A DNA stretch of 17,542 nucleotides from JBIIUJ01 sp044340025 (GTDB lineage Bacteria > Pseudomonadota > Alphaproteobacteria > Caulobacterales > Aquidulcibacteraceae). Location of the stretch: NCBI GenBank assembly GCA_044340025.1, contig JBIIUJ010000040.1, positions 1-17,542 of the forward strand. Direction: 5' to 3'. Shown in pieces: positions 1 to 6,910 of this stretch; positions within the stretch are counted from its first letter, which is position 1; every line of letters starts with the position of its first letter. Made by a program: the position numbers and the translations under genes. Under the pieces are notes generated by a model. It worked only from the letters and a program-made list of their open reading frames with translations. It was not told where the DNA came from and made no database searches.

Positions 1-12
1 TGCGCGCCGCCC

Positions 13-43
13 GCAAGGCCGCTGCGGCGGCGGGTCGCAGGCG
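13..43. repeat. Copy 1 of a 31-bp GC-rich intergenic repeat
   Basis: This 31-bp stretch matches 1277-1307 in 29 of 31 positions; the differences are at 20 (C/G) and 35 (T/C). Both copies lie just beyond the stop codon of a minus-strand gene: the DAAO-like gene here and the peroxiredoxin gene at 1309. CGCCGC at 5-10 can pair with GCGGCG at 24-29, so a short hairpin is possible. It may be a dispersed palindromic element acting as an mRNA 3' end, or a chance similarity in very GC-rich DNA. Confidence 0.45.
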
Positions 44-60
44 GCGGGCGTCCCGGCAGG

Positions 61-1218
61 CTAAGCCCAGCCCTCGAAGGCCGGCCGGACGGCCGCGAGC
101 GCGCGGAGGAATTCCTCCTGATCGGGGTTTTCCTCGGCGACGCCATAGCCGAAACCGTCATTGGGGCCGCGATACTGCACCACCACCCCGTCGCGGCGCG
201 GCAGCACGGTCACGTCGCGATAATAGACTGCATAGCGGGCCGCCGGTTCCGGGGCGAGCCAGGCGATCTGGCCGCGCACCGGCACCAGGGTATCGTCCTT
301 CCACAGGCTTTTGGCGTCCATGCCGGTGCAATTGACGATCACGGGCTGCGCCAGGGACAGGATCGCCTGCGCATCGGGGAAGCTGCGCCGCTCGATTCGC
401 CCGCCGGCGGCCAGGAAGTCGATCATCACCCGGTGGGCGTATTCCGCCACATTGAAGATCATGGCCAGGCCCCGCCGCGCGGAAGCCGCCTTGAACGGAT
501 GCTCCTCCGGGCCGAGCGTGCGCGAGGTCGGCGTGAGCCCGGCGAGCCGCCCGTTCAGGTTCAGGAAGTCAAGCCCCGGCGCTGGCGCGTTCCGGCTGGG
601 GGCGGGCGTATCGTAGAGAGTGTATCGGTCCACCCACTCCACCGGTGCGCCGGCAAGCCCGACATAGGAATTGTGGGTCGCATAGGATCGCCGCGCCATC
701 GCCTCCCAGACGGCCGGGAAGCCGGCGGGCGCCCGGTCGGCCAGCCCGATCCGGCTGTCCGGGCTCCAGGCGCCGGTTGCGCGGGCCGAACGGCTCTCGG
801 AGGGCAGATCGCGGGCGTAGATCGTGACAGCCGCACCAGCCTGGGCCAGAGCGAAGGCCGTTGTCAGCCCCATCGCGCCCGCGCCGATCACCGCGACAGA
901 CGACACCCCGCCGCCCGATAGCGCCTGCGCGGCGGCGATTTCGGCGGCCGCCCAGGAGAGAGACCAGCCCGCCCCGCCGTGCCCGTAATTGTGCACGACG
1001 CGTTTCTGGCCGATCTGCTCCACCTCCATCCGCGGACCTTGGGGCCGGAATGGCCGTGAACACACGGTGATGTGGGTCAGACGATCCGGCGTCAGGCGCA
1101 CCGGGACGAGCGTCGTGGGCCAGCGCGGCGCTCTGGCTGGCGCTGCAGCCGGAAGGCTGGCGCAGCCGCCAAGCCCCGCCGCCGCGACAAGGGCGGCTCT
1201 CCGGGTCCAGTGCGTCAT
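61..1218 (-). CDS. Exported DAAO-like FAD-dependent oxidoreductase with circularly permuted domain order
   Basis: A 385-residue flavoprotein related to D-amino-acid oxidases, which deaminate D-amino acids using FAD and release H2O2. The N-terminus has a Tat-like TRRAAL motif and a lipobox, LGGC (Cys19), so it is probably a lipoprotein exported folded. A Rossmann FAD motif GAGAMG lies at 112-117, and the family motifs NCTG (296-299) and RGQ (315-317) follow. The odd point is that RPFRPQ (55-60) and HNYGHGG (76-82), which form the C-terminal end of ordinary DAAOs, come before the Rossmann fold here. R55 aligns with the substrate-carboxylate Arg283 of human DAAO and Y333 with Tyr224, but Tyr228 is replaced by T337. 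The substrate may therefore differ and is not predictable. It lies 90 bp downstream of the peroxiredoxin on the same strand. Confidence 0.85.
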   Translation of the reverse strand: MTHWTRRAALVAAAGLGGCASLPAAAPARAPRWPTTLVPVRLTPDRLTHITVCSRPFRPQGPRMEVEQIGQKRVVHNYGHGGAGWSLSWAAAEIAAAQALSGGGVSSVAVIGAGAMGLTTAFALAQAGAAVTIYARDLPSESRSARATGAWSPDSRIGLADRAPAGFPAVWEAMARRSYATHNSYVGLAGAPVEWVDRYTLYDTPAPSRNAPAPGLDFLNLNGRLAGLTPTSRTLGPEEHPFKAASARRGLAMIFNVAEYAHRVMIDFLAAGGRIERRSFPDAQAILSLAQPVIVNCTGMDAKSLWKDDTLVPVRGQIAWLAPEPAARYAVYYRDVTVLPRRDGVVVQYRGPNDGFGYGVAEENPDQEEFLRALAAVRPAFEGWA

Positions 1219-1256
1219 GATTTCCCCCCTGAACGCCGCTAACTCAGCGCCATTGC

Positions 1257-1299
1257 GCCCGCCGCCGCTGCGCTGCGCAAGGCGGCTGCGGCGGCGGGC
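1257..1299 (-). other. GC-rich hairpin after the peroxiredoxin gene; overlaps repeat copy 2
   Basis: GCCCGCCGCCGC (1257-1268) and GCGGCGGCGGGC (1288-1299) form a perfect 12-bp stem with a 19-nt loop. It lies between the peroxiredoxin stop (1309) and the DAAO-like start (1218). No T tract follows on the minus strand, so it is not a standard intrinsic terminator. It could stabilise the upstream mRNA or separate expression of the two genes. Confidence 0.5.
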
Positions 1300-1307
1300 C
1301 GCAGGCG
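1277..1307. repeat. Copy 2 of the 31-bp GC-rich intergenic repeat
   Basis: Matches 13-43 in 29 of 31 bases, in the same orientation. Its left part forms the loop and right arm of the hairpin at 1257-1299. It ends directly next to the peroxiredoxin stop codon. Confidence 0.45.
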
Positions 1308-1308
1308 A

Positions 1309-1788
1309 TCAGAGCGCGGCGAGCATGTGCTCGGCGGAGGACACCTTGTATTCGCCCGGCGCTTCCACATTCAGTTGCGTGACGACGCCATCCTTGGCGA
1401 CAAAGCTGAATCGCTGGCCGCGAACACCCATGCCAAAGCCGGTGGCGTCCATCTCCAGCCCGATGGCCTTGACGAAGTCGCCATTGCCATCGGCCAGCAT
1501 CACCATCTCGTCGGTCACGCCCTGATCCTTGGCCCAGGCGCCCACGACGAACACGTCGTTCACAGACAGCGCGGCGATCGTATCGACGCCCTTGGCTTTC
1601 AGCTCGGCGGCCTTGTCCTTGAAGCTCGGCAGATGCTTGGCGCTGCACGTCGGGGTGAAGGCGCCAGGCACGCAAAAGACCGCCACGGTCTTGCCCTTGA
1701 AAAGCTCGTCCGAGGTGAGGCGGGCCGGGCCGTCCTTCCAGGCGCCGAAAGTGGCCGCTGGCAGAGTATCGCCGACTTTGATGGTCAT
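1309..1788 (-). CDS. Peroxiredoxin, Prx5 type (AhpC/TSA-redoxin family)
   Basis: A 159-residue cytosolic thiol peroxidase that reduces H2O2 or organic hydroperoxides. The peroxidatic motif PGAFTPTC lies at 41-48 with Cys48 as the attacking thiol. Downstream, GVRGQRFSF supplies the conserved Arg region of the Prx5 subgroup. The length is typical for a single-domain Prx5. The only other cysteine is Cys39, on the strand before the motif, so it probably behaves as a 1-Cys enzyme recycled by an external thiol. The ATG at 1788 is preferred over a longer in-frame start at 1905 because AAGGGAG lies about 9 nt upstream and the family normally begins here. The gene diverges from the GST gene, and the DAAO-like H2O2 producer lies downstream on the same strand. 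Confidence 0.93.
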   Translation of the reverse strand: MTIKVGDTLPAATFGAWKDGPARLTSDELFKGKTVAVFCVPGAFTPTCSAKHLPSFKDKAAELKAKGVDTIAALSVNDVFVVGAWAKDQGVTDEMVMLADGNGDFVKAIGLEMDATGFGMGVRGQRFSFVAKDGVVTQLNVEAPGEYKVSSAEHMLAAL

Positions 1789-1815
1789 GAGTGTGGCTCC
1801 CTTGGCGTTTCCGGC

Positions 1816-1845
1816 TTGCCTGCCGTCGCCCCGGAAGGGTCTAAC
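1816..1845 (+). promoter_or_regulatory. Candidate promoter for the GST gene, overlapping the peroxiredoxin promoter
   Basis: TTGCCT (1816-1821) and TCTAAC (1840-1845) are 18 nt apart on the plus strand. The -10 box would overlap the -10 box proposed for the divergent peroxiredoxin promoter, so the two promoters would face each other. Weak evidence. Confidence 0.25.
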
Positions 1846-1866
1846 AGGGCAGAGCGACGGGTCCAA
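1838..1866 (-). promoter_or_regulatory. Candidate sigma70-type promoter for the peroxiredoxin gene
   Basis: On the minus strand, TTGGAC (1861-1866) and TAGACC (1838-1843) are separated by 17 nt. This would start transcription roughly 40 nt before the peroxiredoxin ATG. Found by eye; the -10 box is a modest match. Confidence 0.35.
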
Positions 1867-1869
1867 GAC

Positions 1870-1881
1870 GCCCGCGCGGGC
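1870..1881. promoter_or_regulatory. 12-bp perfect palindrome, possible operator in the Prx/GST divergent region
   Basis: GCCCGCGCGGGC is a perfect palindrome. It lies 3 bp beyond the proposed -35 box of the peroxiredoxin and 13 bp before the GST start codon. A dimeric regulator bound here could act on both genes. Such palindromes also arise by chance in DNA this rich in GC. Confidence 0.3.
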
Positions 1882-1894
1882 AGGGAGCGCAACC

Positions 1895-2623
1895 GTGGCC
1901 GACATCGTCCTGTATCAGTTCGAGATCTCCCCCTTCGCCGACAAGGTGCGCCGGATCCTGCACGTGAAGGGCGTGCCCTACGAGACGCGCGACCCCCGGA
2001 TCACCGAAGTCGACGCTTTCAAGAAGAAAAGCCCGGCTGGCCGCCTGCCTGTGCTCGATCACAACGGGACGATCACCGCCGACAGCTCCGACATCGCGGA
2101 GTTTCTCGAGCAGACCTACCCGGAGCCTGCCCTGATCCCTGCTGATCCGGCCGAGGCCGGGCTGGTGCGGCTGCTGGAGGATTGGGCCGACGAGAGCCTC
2201 TACTGGTATGAACTCACGATGCGACTGACCTGGGAGCAGAATGCGCGCGCGCTGTTTGGGCCGGTGTTGAGTGAGAGCGGGGTGCCGACGCTGCTGCAGG
2301 GCCCCGCAATCGCCGGCATCGTCAGCAAGTATGGCAAGATCGCCGCCGGGCAGGGCACGGGCGCCAAGCCCAGGGCGGTGCTGCTTTCCGATGTCGCCCG
2401 CCTGCTCGACGCCGCTCAGGGTTTTCTCGGCCCCAAGACCTGGATGGTTGGGTCTGGCCTCACGCTCGCCGACATCGCCATCTACGCCCAGCTTGCCTGC
2501 ATCCGCTCCACGCCCGAAGGCGCCCCCCTGTTCGAAGCCAGACCAGCGCTTTCTGAATGGATGGGACGCGTCGCCGCAGCGACGCAAAAGCCGCCCCGAA
2601 CGCTGGACATTGCCGCGGCTTGA
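1895..2623 (+). CDS. Glutathione S-transferase family protein
   Basis: A 242-residue soluble protein with the GST two-domain plan. The N-terminal thioredoxin-like domain has the ISPFADKVR motif (11-19), where Ser12 is the likely glutathione-activating residue. It also has the cis-proline segment GRLPVLD (49-55) and the glutathione-gamma-glutamyl contact ADSSDIAEFLE (62-72). The helical C-terminal domain carries the SGLTLADIAIYA N-capping box typical of the fold. The GTG start is chosen because the protein begins directly with the first beta strand and GGGAG lies 7 nt upstream. A longer frame running from 1529 overlaps the peroxiredoxin and is not used. The gene diverges from the peroxiredoxin and is followed after 41 nt by yqgE on the same strand. 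The substrate is unknown. Confidence 0.92.
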   Translation: MADIVLYQFEISPFADKVRRILHVKGVPYETRDPRITEVDAFKKKSPAGRLPVLDHNGTITADSSDIAEFLEQTYPEPALIPADPAEAGLVRLLEDWADESLYWYELTMRLTWEQNARALFGPVLSESGVPTLLQGPAIAGIVSKYGKIAAGQGTGAKPRAVLLSDVARLLDAAQGFLGPKTWMVGSGLTLADIAIYAQLACIRSTPEGAPLFEARPALSEWMGRVAAATQKPPRTLDIAAA

Positions 2624-2664
2624 CGGGACGATCCGGCGCTCCGCTGGCGCCAGGGAGGCTGCAG

Positions 2665-3237
2665 ATGGGACGAATGTGGTCTGATACGCTCGCCGGCAAG
2701 GTGCTGATCGCCTCGCCCTCGATCGGCGATCCCCGGTTCGCTCGCAGCGTGATCTATCTGTGCGCCCACACCGACGAGCACGCGATGGGCTTCGTGCTGA
2801 ACAAGCCCAAGGGCGCGCTGAAACTGCCCGATCTCCTGACCCAGCTCGGCATCGAGTGCACGATCGAGGTGCCGGCCCGGCCGGTGCTCGATGGCGGCCC
2901 GTGCGACCAGGAGCGCGGCTTCGTGCTGCATTCCGATGATTACCAGTCGCGCGACGCCACGCTGGAGGTGGGCGAGGGGCTGCGTCTGACCGCCACGCGC
3001 GATGTTCTGGAAGCCATCGCGCATGATCACGGGCCGCGCCGCGCCGTGCTGGCGCTGGGCCATGCGGGCTGGGGGGCAGGTCAGCTCGAACAGGAATTGC
3101 TGGAGAACGCCTGGCTCGTTGGAGAACCGGACTTCGGCCTGCTGTTCGGACAGGACAATGCCTCCAAATGGACCCGCGCGCTCGCCCGGATCGGGGTCGA
3201 TCCCGCCCGGCTTTCGGCGGTGGCGGGCCACGCCTGA
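2665..3237 (+). CDS. yqgE: YqgE/AlgH family protein (UPF0301, DUF179)
   Basis: A 190-residue protein of a widely conserved bacterial family of unresolved biochemical role; the name AlgH comes from a proposed alginate regulator. Family signatures are visible: GKVLIASPSIGDPRFARSVI (11-30), MGFVLNKP (41-48), and the GHAGWGAGQLEQEL segment in the C-terminal half. The start at 2665 is supported by AGGGAGG 6 nt upstream; a second ATG lies 9 nt further in. The length is usual for the family. It lies 41 nt after the GST gene and may be cotranscribed with it. It ends 40 nt before the stop of the convergent FAD oxidase gene, with no clear terminator between them. Confidence 0.95.
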   Translation: MGRMWSDTLAGKVLIASPSIGDPRFARSVIYLCAHTDEHAMGFVLNKPKGALKLPDLLTQLGIECTIEVPARPVLDGGPCDQERGFVLHSDDYQSRDATLEVGEGLRLTATRDVLEAIAHDHGPRRAVLALGHAGWGAGQLEQELLENAWLVGEPDFGLLFGQDNASKWTRALARIGVDPARLSAVAGHA

Positions 3238-3277
3238 CCCCTCCCGGGCCAAAGCGGTCCGGAGCGATCTGGGCTCG

Positions 3278-4837
3278 CTAGAGTTCCAGTGCGCCCGGAT
3301 TGAGGATCCCGGCCGGATCCAGCGCCTGCTTCAGGCTCTTCAGCAGCGCGTGCGCCCCGGGCTCCAGCCTGGAGGCGTAGGGGTACCATTTGCCGATCTG
3401 GAAGTGCTGGGCGCCATGCGCCTGCATCAGGCCGGTCAGGGCCTTGCGCCAGGCGAAGACAGCGGCGCGGGTCTCTTCATTCGCCGGCAGGGACGCCGCG
3501 CGGGCCAGATGCTCGGCCGGGGCCAGCGCTTCCTGAGCGGGGGTGCGGCTGTCTGGCCAGTAGAACGTCGGCTCATAGACGACGGCGGTGGGCCCGACGG
3601 GCACGATCATGCGGGTGATCCGCACCCCGCGCGCCGTCATGTCGGCGGCGATCGAAGCGCGCCAGGCTTCAAACGCAGCATGGAAACCCTCCACCGCGCC
3701 CGCTGCAAACACGCCATGGGTGGGCAACCAGCGTTCGCCCGCAAGCGTCAGAACCGGAAACAGGGGCAGGAACGGCGCCCCGCGCAGCGCCAGAGGCGCG
3801 GCGTTTGCGGTTTCGGTTCCGAGCGGCGAACACAGGGCCCGCACGGCTGCGACCTTGGCCGTCGCCTCAGCGGCCGACCAGCCGTCGATCGTGAAATGGC
3901 AAGCCCAGGTCTGGCCCTGCGCCATGCGCGACAGCCCGCCGGCGGCCCGAGCGAGCGCCCCGAGCGCGGCGACAGGCCCCGCGCTGGTGGCCCAGATGGC
4001 CTTGGCGGTCGCCGCAAAGCGGCGCGGCGTCAGCTCGCCGAGAAACCCCTTCTGGATTTCCGGATCGAGGCCCAGGATCTCGCTCGCCAGACCGCGCCCG
4101 GCGACCGCCCGCGACGCGGCGGCAAGCGCAGGGAAATCGGCGAAAGCAAACGAACATGCCGCCACATGGGTCGGCTTGCGCATCACTTTCAGGGTGGCGG
4201 CGGTCTTCACGCCCAGCACGCCGCAGTCGCCGAGAAACAGTCCGGTCAGGTCTGGACCCCAGGCGCGCAGATAGGCCCCATCCGGCCTGTTGGTCTGGAG
4301 CAGACGGCCTTGCCCGTCCACCACCTCCAGCGCGATCACGCCGTCGGCCGATGCGCCGTGGGCGGCGGTTCCCAACGAAATCGCATGTTGGGACAGCGAT
4401 CCGCCGATCGTGGCGACAGCGCCCGAATAAGGGCCCCAGAAGGGCGCCCGCAGGCCGCGCGCGCCCAGCGCAGCATCAAGCGCAGCCCAGGTCACGCCGG
4501 CTTCCACCGTCACGGTCAGACTGGCTTCATCGATCGCGCGGATGCGGTTGAGGCTGGAGAGGTCGAGGCTCACGCCGCCCGGGCGCGCCGGCGCATAGCC
4601 AAGCGTGTAGGAGGCTCCGCCGCCGCGCACGGTGAGAGGGGCGCCGGCCGCAGCCGCGCCAGCCACGACAGACTGCACCTCGCCCACGCTTGCCGGCGCG
4701 ATCACGGCGGCGGGCGTCTGCCCCGCGTCGAAGATGTCGTGGGCAAACAACGCCCGTCTGGCCCAGTCGCGATCGATCCGGTCCGCCGGCACGGCGAGGG
4801 CGTCGATCCAACTCGGAGCAAGGCGGGCGTCATCCAT
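3278..4837 (-). CDS. FAD-binding oxidoreductase, GlcD/VAO-PCMH type
   Basis: A 519-residue flavoenzyme without a signal peptide. The N-terminal FAD_binding_4 domain shows RGGGASYT (71-78, pyrophosphate loop), the ATIGGSLSQ segment (142-150) and LGDCGVLGVKT (202-212). The C-terminal FAD-linked oxidase domain contains YEPTFYWPD (421-429), HFQIGKWYPY (478-487), and the family ending DPAGILNPG (507-515). Relatives oxidise 2-hydroxy acids (glycolate, D-lactate) or para-substituted phenols; nothing here decides the substrate. CAGGA lies 8 nt before the ATG. The gene follows the TadG-like gene on the same strand, with a short hairpin in the 66-nt gap. The two products have no obvious functional link. 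Confidence 0.85.
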   Translation of the reverse strand: MDDARLAPSWIDALAVPADRIDRDWARRALFAHDIFDAGQTPAAVIAPASVGEVQSVVAGAAAAGAPLTVRGGGASYTLGYAPARPGGVSLDLSSLNRIRAIDEASLTVTVEAGVTWAALDAALGARGLRAPFWGPYSGAVATIGGSLSQHAISLGTAAHGASADGVIALEVVDGQGRLLQTNRPDGAYLRAWGPDLTGLFLGDCGVLGVKTAATLKVMRKPTHVAACSFAFADFPALAAASRAVAGRGLASEILGLDPEIQKGFLGELTPRRFAATAKAIWATSAGPVAALGALARAAGGLSRMAQGQTWACHFTIDGWSAAEATAKVAAVRALCSPLGTETANAAPLALRGAPFLPLFPVLTLAGERWLPTHGVFAAGAVEGFHAAFEAWRASIAADMTARGVRITRMIVPVGPTAVVYEPTFYWPDSRTPAQEALAPAEHLARAASLPANEETRAAVFAWRKALTGLMQAHGAQHFQIGKWYPYASRLEPGAHALLKSLKQALDPAGILNPGALEL

Positions 4838-4865
4838 GATGACGATCCTGCCCCAGTCAGCATCA

Positions 4866-4883
4866 GCCCGCAGCCCTGCGGGC
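4866..4883 (-). other. Short GC hairpin between the TadG-like and FAD oxidase genes
   Basis: GCCCGCAG and CTGCGGGC form an inverted repeat of 8 bp per arm with only CC between, so a folded RNA would lose the innermost pair. No T tract follows on the minus strand. It may attenuate read-through from the TadG-like gene, but it does not qualify as a full intrinsic terminator. Confidence 0.35.
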
Positions 4884-4903
4884 GCAGCTTTCCGCCCTTC
4901 GGA

Positions 4904-6910
4904 TCAATTCTTCAGCCGCACCCGGGATTCGCGCGCCGCAAGGGCCTCCAGCAGCGGGGTCAGGCCCGAGGCGTCCACGCTGAAGGCATTCTCCTGAGAG
5001 CCTGCGCAGTCGCGCAGCAGCGACACGGCGGTGGCGTCGTTCACGTTCACGGCCACGGTGTAGAGCGTGATGTCGTAGTCCTCGCGGATCGCCCGGCACC
5101 AGTTCAGCATCCGGGTGTCCAGCTCGGTGCGGTTCGGCGAACCGGTGCAACCCGGCGCGCCGGCTTCCGAACAACCCCAGTAGCCGGGGAAGTCCACCGC
5201 CTGCTGGTTCTGGCCGTCGGTGATGAGCATCATCACCTTGCGCACTTCCGGCGTGCCGTACGGGCCTGGTGCAGGGGTGGATCCGCCTGAAAGGCCGAAG
5301 AAATTGGCCCATTCGGTGCGTGGCGACAGGGCGCGCAGGCCCCAGCGCAGCCCCACGTCGGCATGCGTGCCGCCTGGCGTGGGCGAAAGCCGGTTGAGCG
5401 CTTCCATCACTTGCGTGCGATCGCCAGAGAGGCCGAGCATCGGCATCGGGCAATTGAGGTTGGGGCCCACGATCGCGTCGAACTGCGTCCAGGTCGTGCG
5501 CGGCACCCAGGAGCACCAGCGGCTGTTGGCGTTGTTCCAGGCGATCTCGTTGGGATCGGCGACACAGGCGCGCAGCGTCGTCGTGTTCACGCTCGGGAAT
5601 GGAACACGGCAACCGTTCAGATGGCAGGCGGTGTCGGCCCCGAAGAACACATTGCGCGTGCCGTTGGAGTCGTCCTGGGTGCAATTGAGGCCGACGACCG
5701 AGCGCCCCCCGGCGAGACACTGGACCTGGTTCACATTGGTGGTCGTGCAGGTGCAGGCCGCCTGCAGCAGGCTGCCCGACCCTGAGAGCGCGGCGAACGC
5801 TCGCGGCGGCTCGCCAGGCATCCGGGTGAAGAAGCCCTGAGTGGAAGGCGGCGGCGGCGGCGGCGGGGGCGGCGGCGGCGAGGGCGGGGGAGGCGATGTC
5901 GGCGGGGGCGGCGAAGCCGGCGGCGGCGGCGGGGCGGGCGGCGAGCCGCCGCAGGCGCCCGTGCACGTCGTGCGCGGCACCGAAACGTTCACGCCTTCGC
6001 GCTGGGTCAGGGTCAGGGGCTGGGACGCCACGTTCAGCACGTTCCATTGCATGCCGGTCATCACAGCGTCGGTGGTGTCCAGCGACTCGCGCTGGCCGCT
6101 GATGCAGCCGCGCCATTCGACCGGCGCAAACATGCTCGTCCGCGAGGCGGCGCTTTCCACCACATTGGAGTCGCGCGCTATCGGGGCGGCCACGAGCTGA
6201 CGCGAACCCGCATCAGCGGTCACGGCCACCCCGGAGCCGCCAGGCGACCAGGCGCGCGGCGCGGGGCCCAGGATATTGACGGTGGTCGTCCAGGGAATGA
6301 CCGCCACGCGCAGCCGATCTTCCTGAAGCGAGGCCGCATCGAACATGTCGTTGGCGAACCGGACCGCGGCCTGACGCAACAGCTGGAACCGGGTCTCGGG
6401 ACGGCCGTCGCGCTGGAACATCGAGGCCGTGGTGTCGAGCACCATCGCCACTTCGGTGGGCACGCCAAGCCCGGCGGTGGCGGCTGCGGTGACGTTGAGG
6501 TCAACCGTGTCGACGCCGAACAGGCCGCCAAACAGCATTTCCACTTCGCCGGTGGCGTTTACCCGCAAGGCGCCGTCATCAGCGTCCCAGGCCGGGACCA
6601 TGTTGGCGCCGTTGACAAAGCCGTCCACGGAGCTGCGGTTTCCAGTGAAATAGACTTCCGCCGCGTCTTCCCCGGCGGCGCGCGAGCCCAGTCGCCCGTT
6701 CCTGCGGATGTGCTCCACTTCGGCGTGCTTGCCGGCGAGGGCGGCCGCATCGGTCACGAGCTGCAGCCGTTCGCGTGCCGTATAAAGGCGCGACATGTCC
6801 ACCGCGCCGCCGACTGCAGCGCCCAGAACGCCGGCGGAGAGCGCGAAAATCACAGCTGCATGGCCTCGGCGCGCCGAGCTCAAGCATGTGGAATCCAGAA
6901 ATGGCGCCAT
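4904..6910 (-). CDS. TadG-like membrane-anchored protein with VWA domain and polyproline insert
   Basis: A 668-residue protein with the TadE/TadG N-terminal plan: a short basic stretch, one hydrophobic helix (about 18-38), then a DMSRLYTARERLQLVTDAAAL helix (38-58). A von Willebrand A domain starts at about 150, with MIDAS motif DTTAS (159-163; the middle Ser of DxSxS is Thr), a candidate metal Thr at GGTHAD (515) and ITDGQN with Asp565. An insert at about 300-470 splits the VWA domain and holds a proline tract (324-355) and many cysteines, suggesting disulfides outside the cytoplasm. TadG-type proteins belong to the Flp/Tad pilus machinery. No other tad gene is in the window, so an orphan surface-sensor or adhesin role is equally possible. 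Confidence 0.85.
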   Translation of the reverse strand: MAPFLDSTCLSSARRGHAAVIFALSAGVLGAAVGGAVDMSRLYTARERLQLVTDAAALAGKHAEVEHIRRNGRLGSRAAGEDAAEVYFTGNRSSVDGFVNGANMVPAWDADDGALRVNATGEVEMLFGGLFGVDTVDLNVTAAATAGLGVPTEVAMVLDTTASMFQRDGRPETRFQLLRQAAVRFANDMFDAASLQEDRLRVAVIPWTTTVNILGPAPRAWSPGGSGVAVTADAGSRQLVAAPIARDSNVVESAASRTSMFAPVEWRGCISGQRESLDTTDAVMTGMQWNVLNVASQPLTLTQREGVNVSVPRTTCTGACGGSPPAPPPPPASPPPPTSPPPPSPPPPPPPPPPPSTQGFFTRMPGEPPRAFAALSGSGSLLQAACTCTTTNVNQVQCLAGGRSVVGLNCTQDDSNGTRNVFFGADTACHLNGCRVPFPSVNTTTLRACVADPNEIAWNNANSRWCSWVPRTTWTQFDAIVGPNLNCPMPMLGLSGDRTQVMEALNRLSPTPGGTHADVGLRWGLRALSPRTEWANFFGLSGGSTPAPGPYGTPEVRKVMMLITDGQNQQAVDFPGYWGCSEAGAPGCTGSPNRTELDTRMLNWCRAIREDYDITLYTVAVNVNDATAVSLLRDCAGSQENAFSVDASGLTPLLEALAARESRVRLKN
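5846..5941 (-). repeat. GGC/CCG-rich low-complexity tract encoding polyproline
   Basis: About 96 bp of imperfect GGC and GGGGGC repeats on the plus strand encode a proline-rich linker (with Ser, Thr and Ala) in the TadG-like protein, including an uninterrupted run of eleven prolines. The reading frame is intact. Such tracts change length by slippage, and polyproline usually needs EF-P for smooth translation. Confidence 0.8.

Noticed and set aside
1529..1894. N-terminal extension of the GST frame
   Set aside because: It overlaps the peroxiredoxin coding sequence on the other strand and precedes the normal GST start; the GTG at 1895 has its own Shine-Dalgarno sequence.
3002..5290. A 762-residue plus-strand open frame opposite the FAD oxidase and TadG-like genes
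   Set aside because: It is antisense to clear genes, rich in Arg/Gly/Pro/Ala as expected for the opposite frame of GC-rich coding DNA, and has no domain or ribosome binding site.
5841..6200. Glycine-rich plus-strand frame beginning in a polyglycine run
   Set aside because: This is simply the opposite strand of the polyproline tract in the TadG-like gene.
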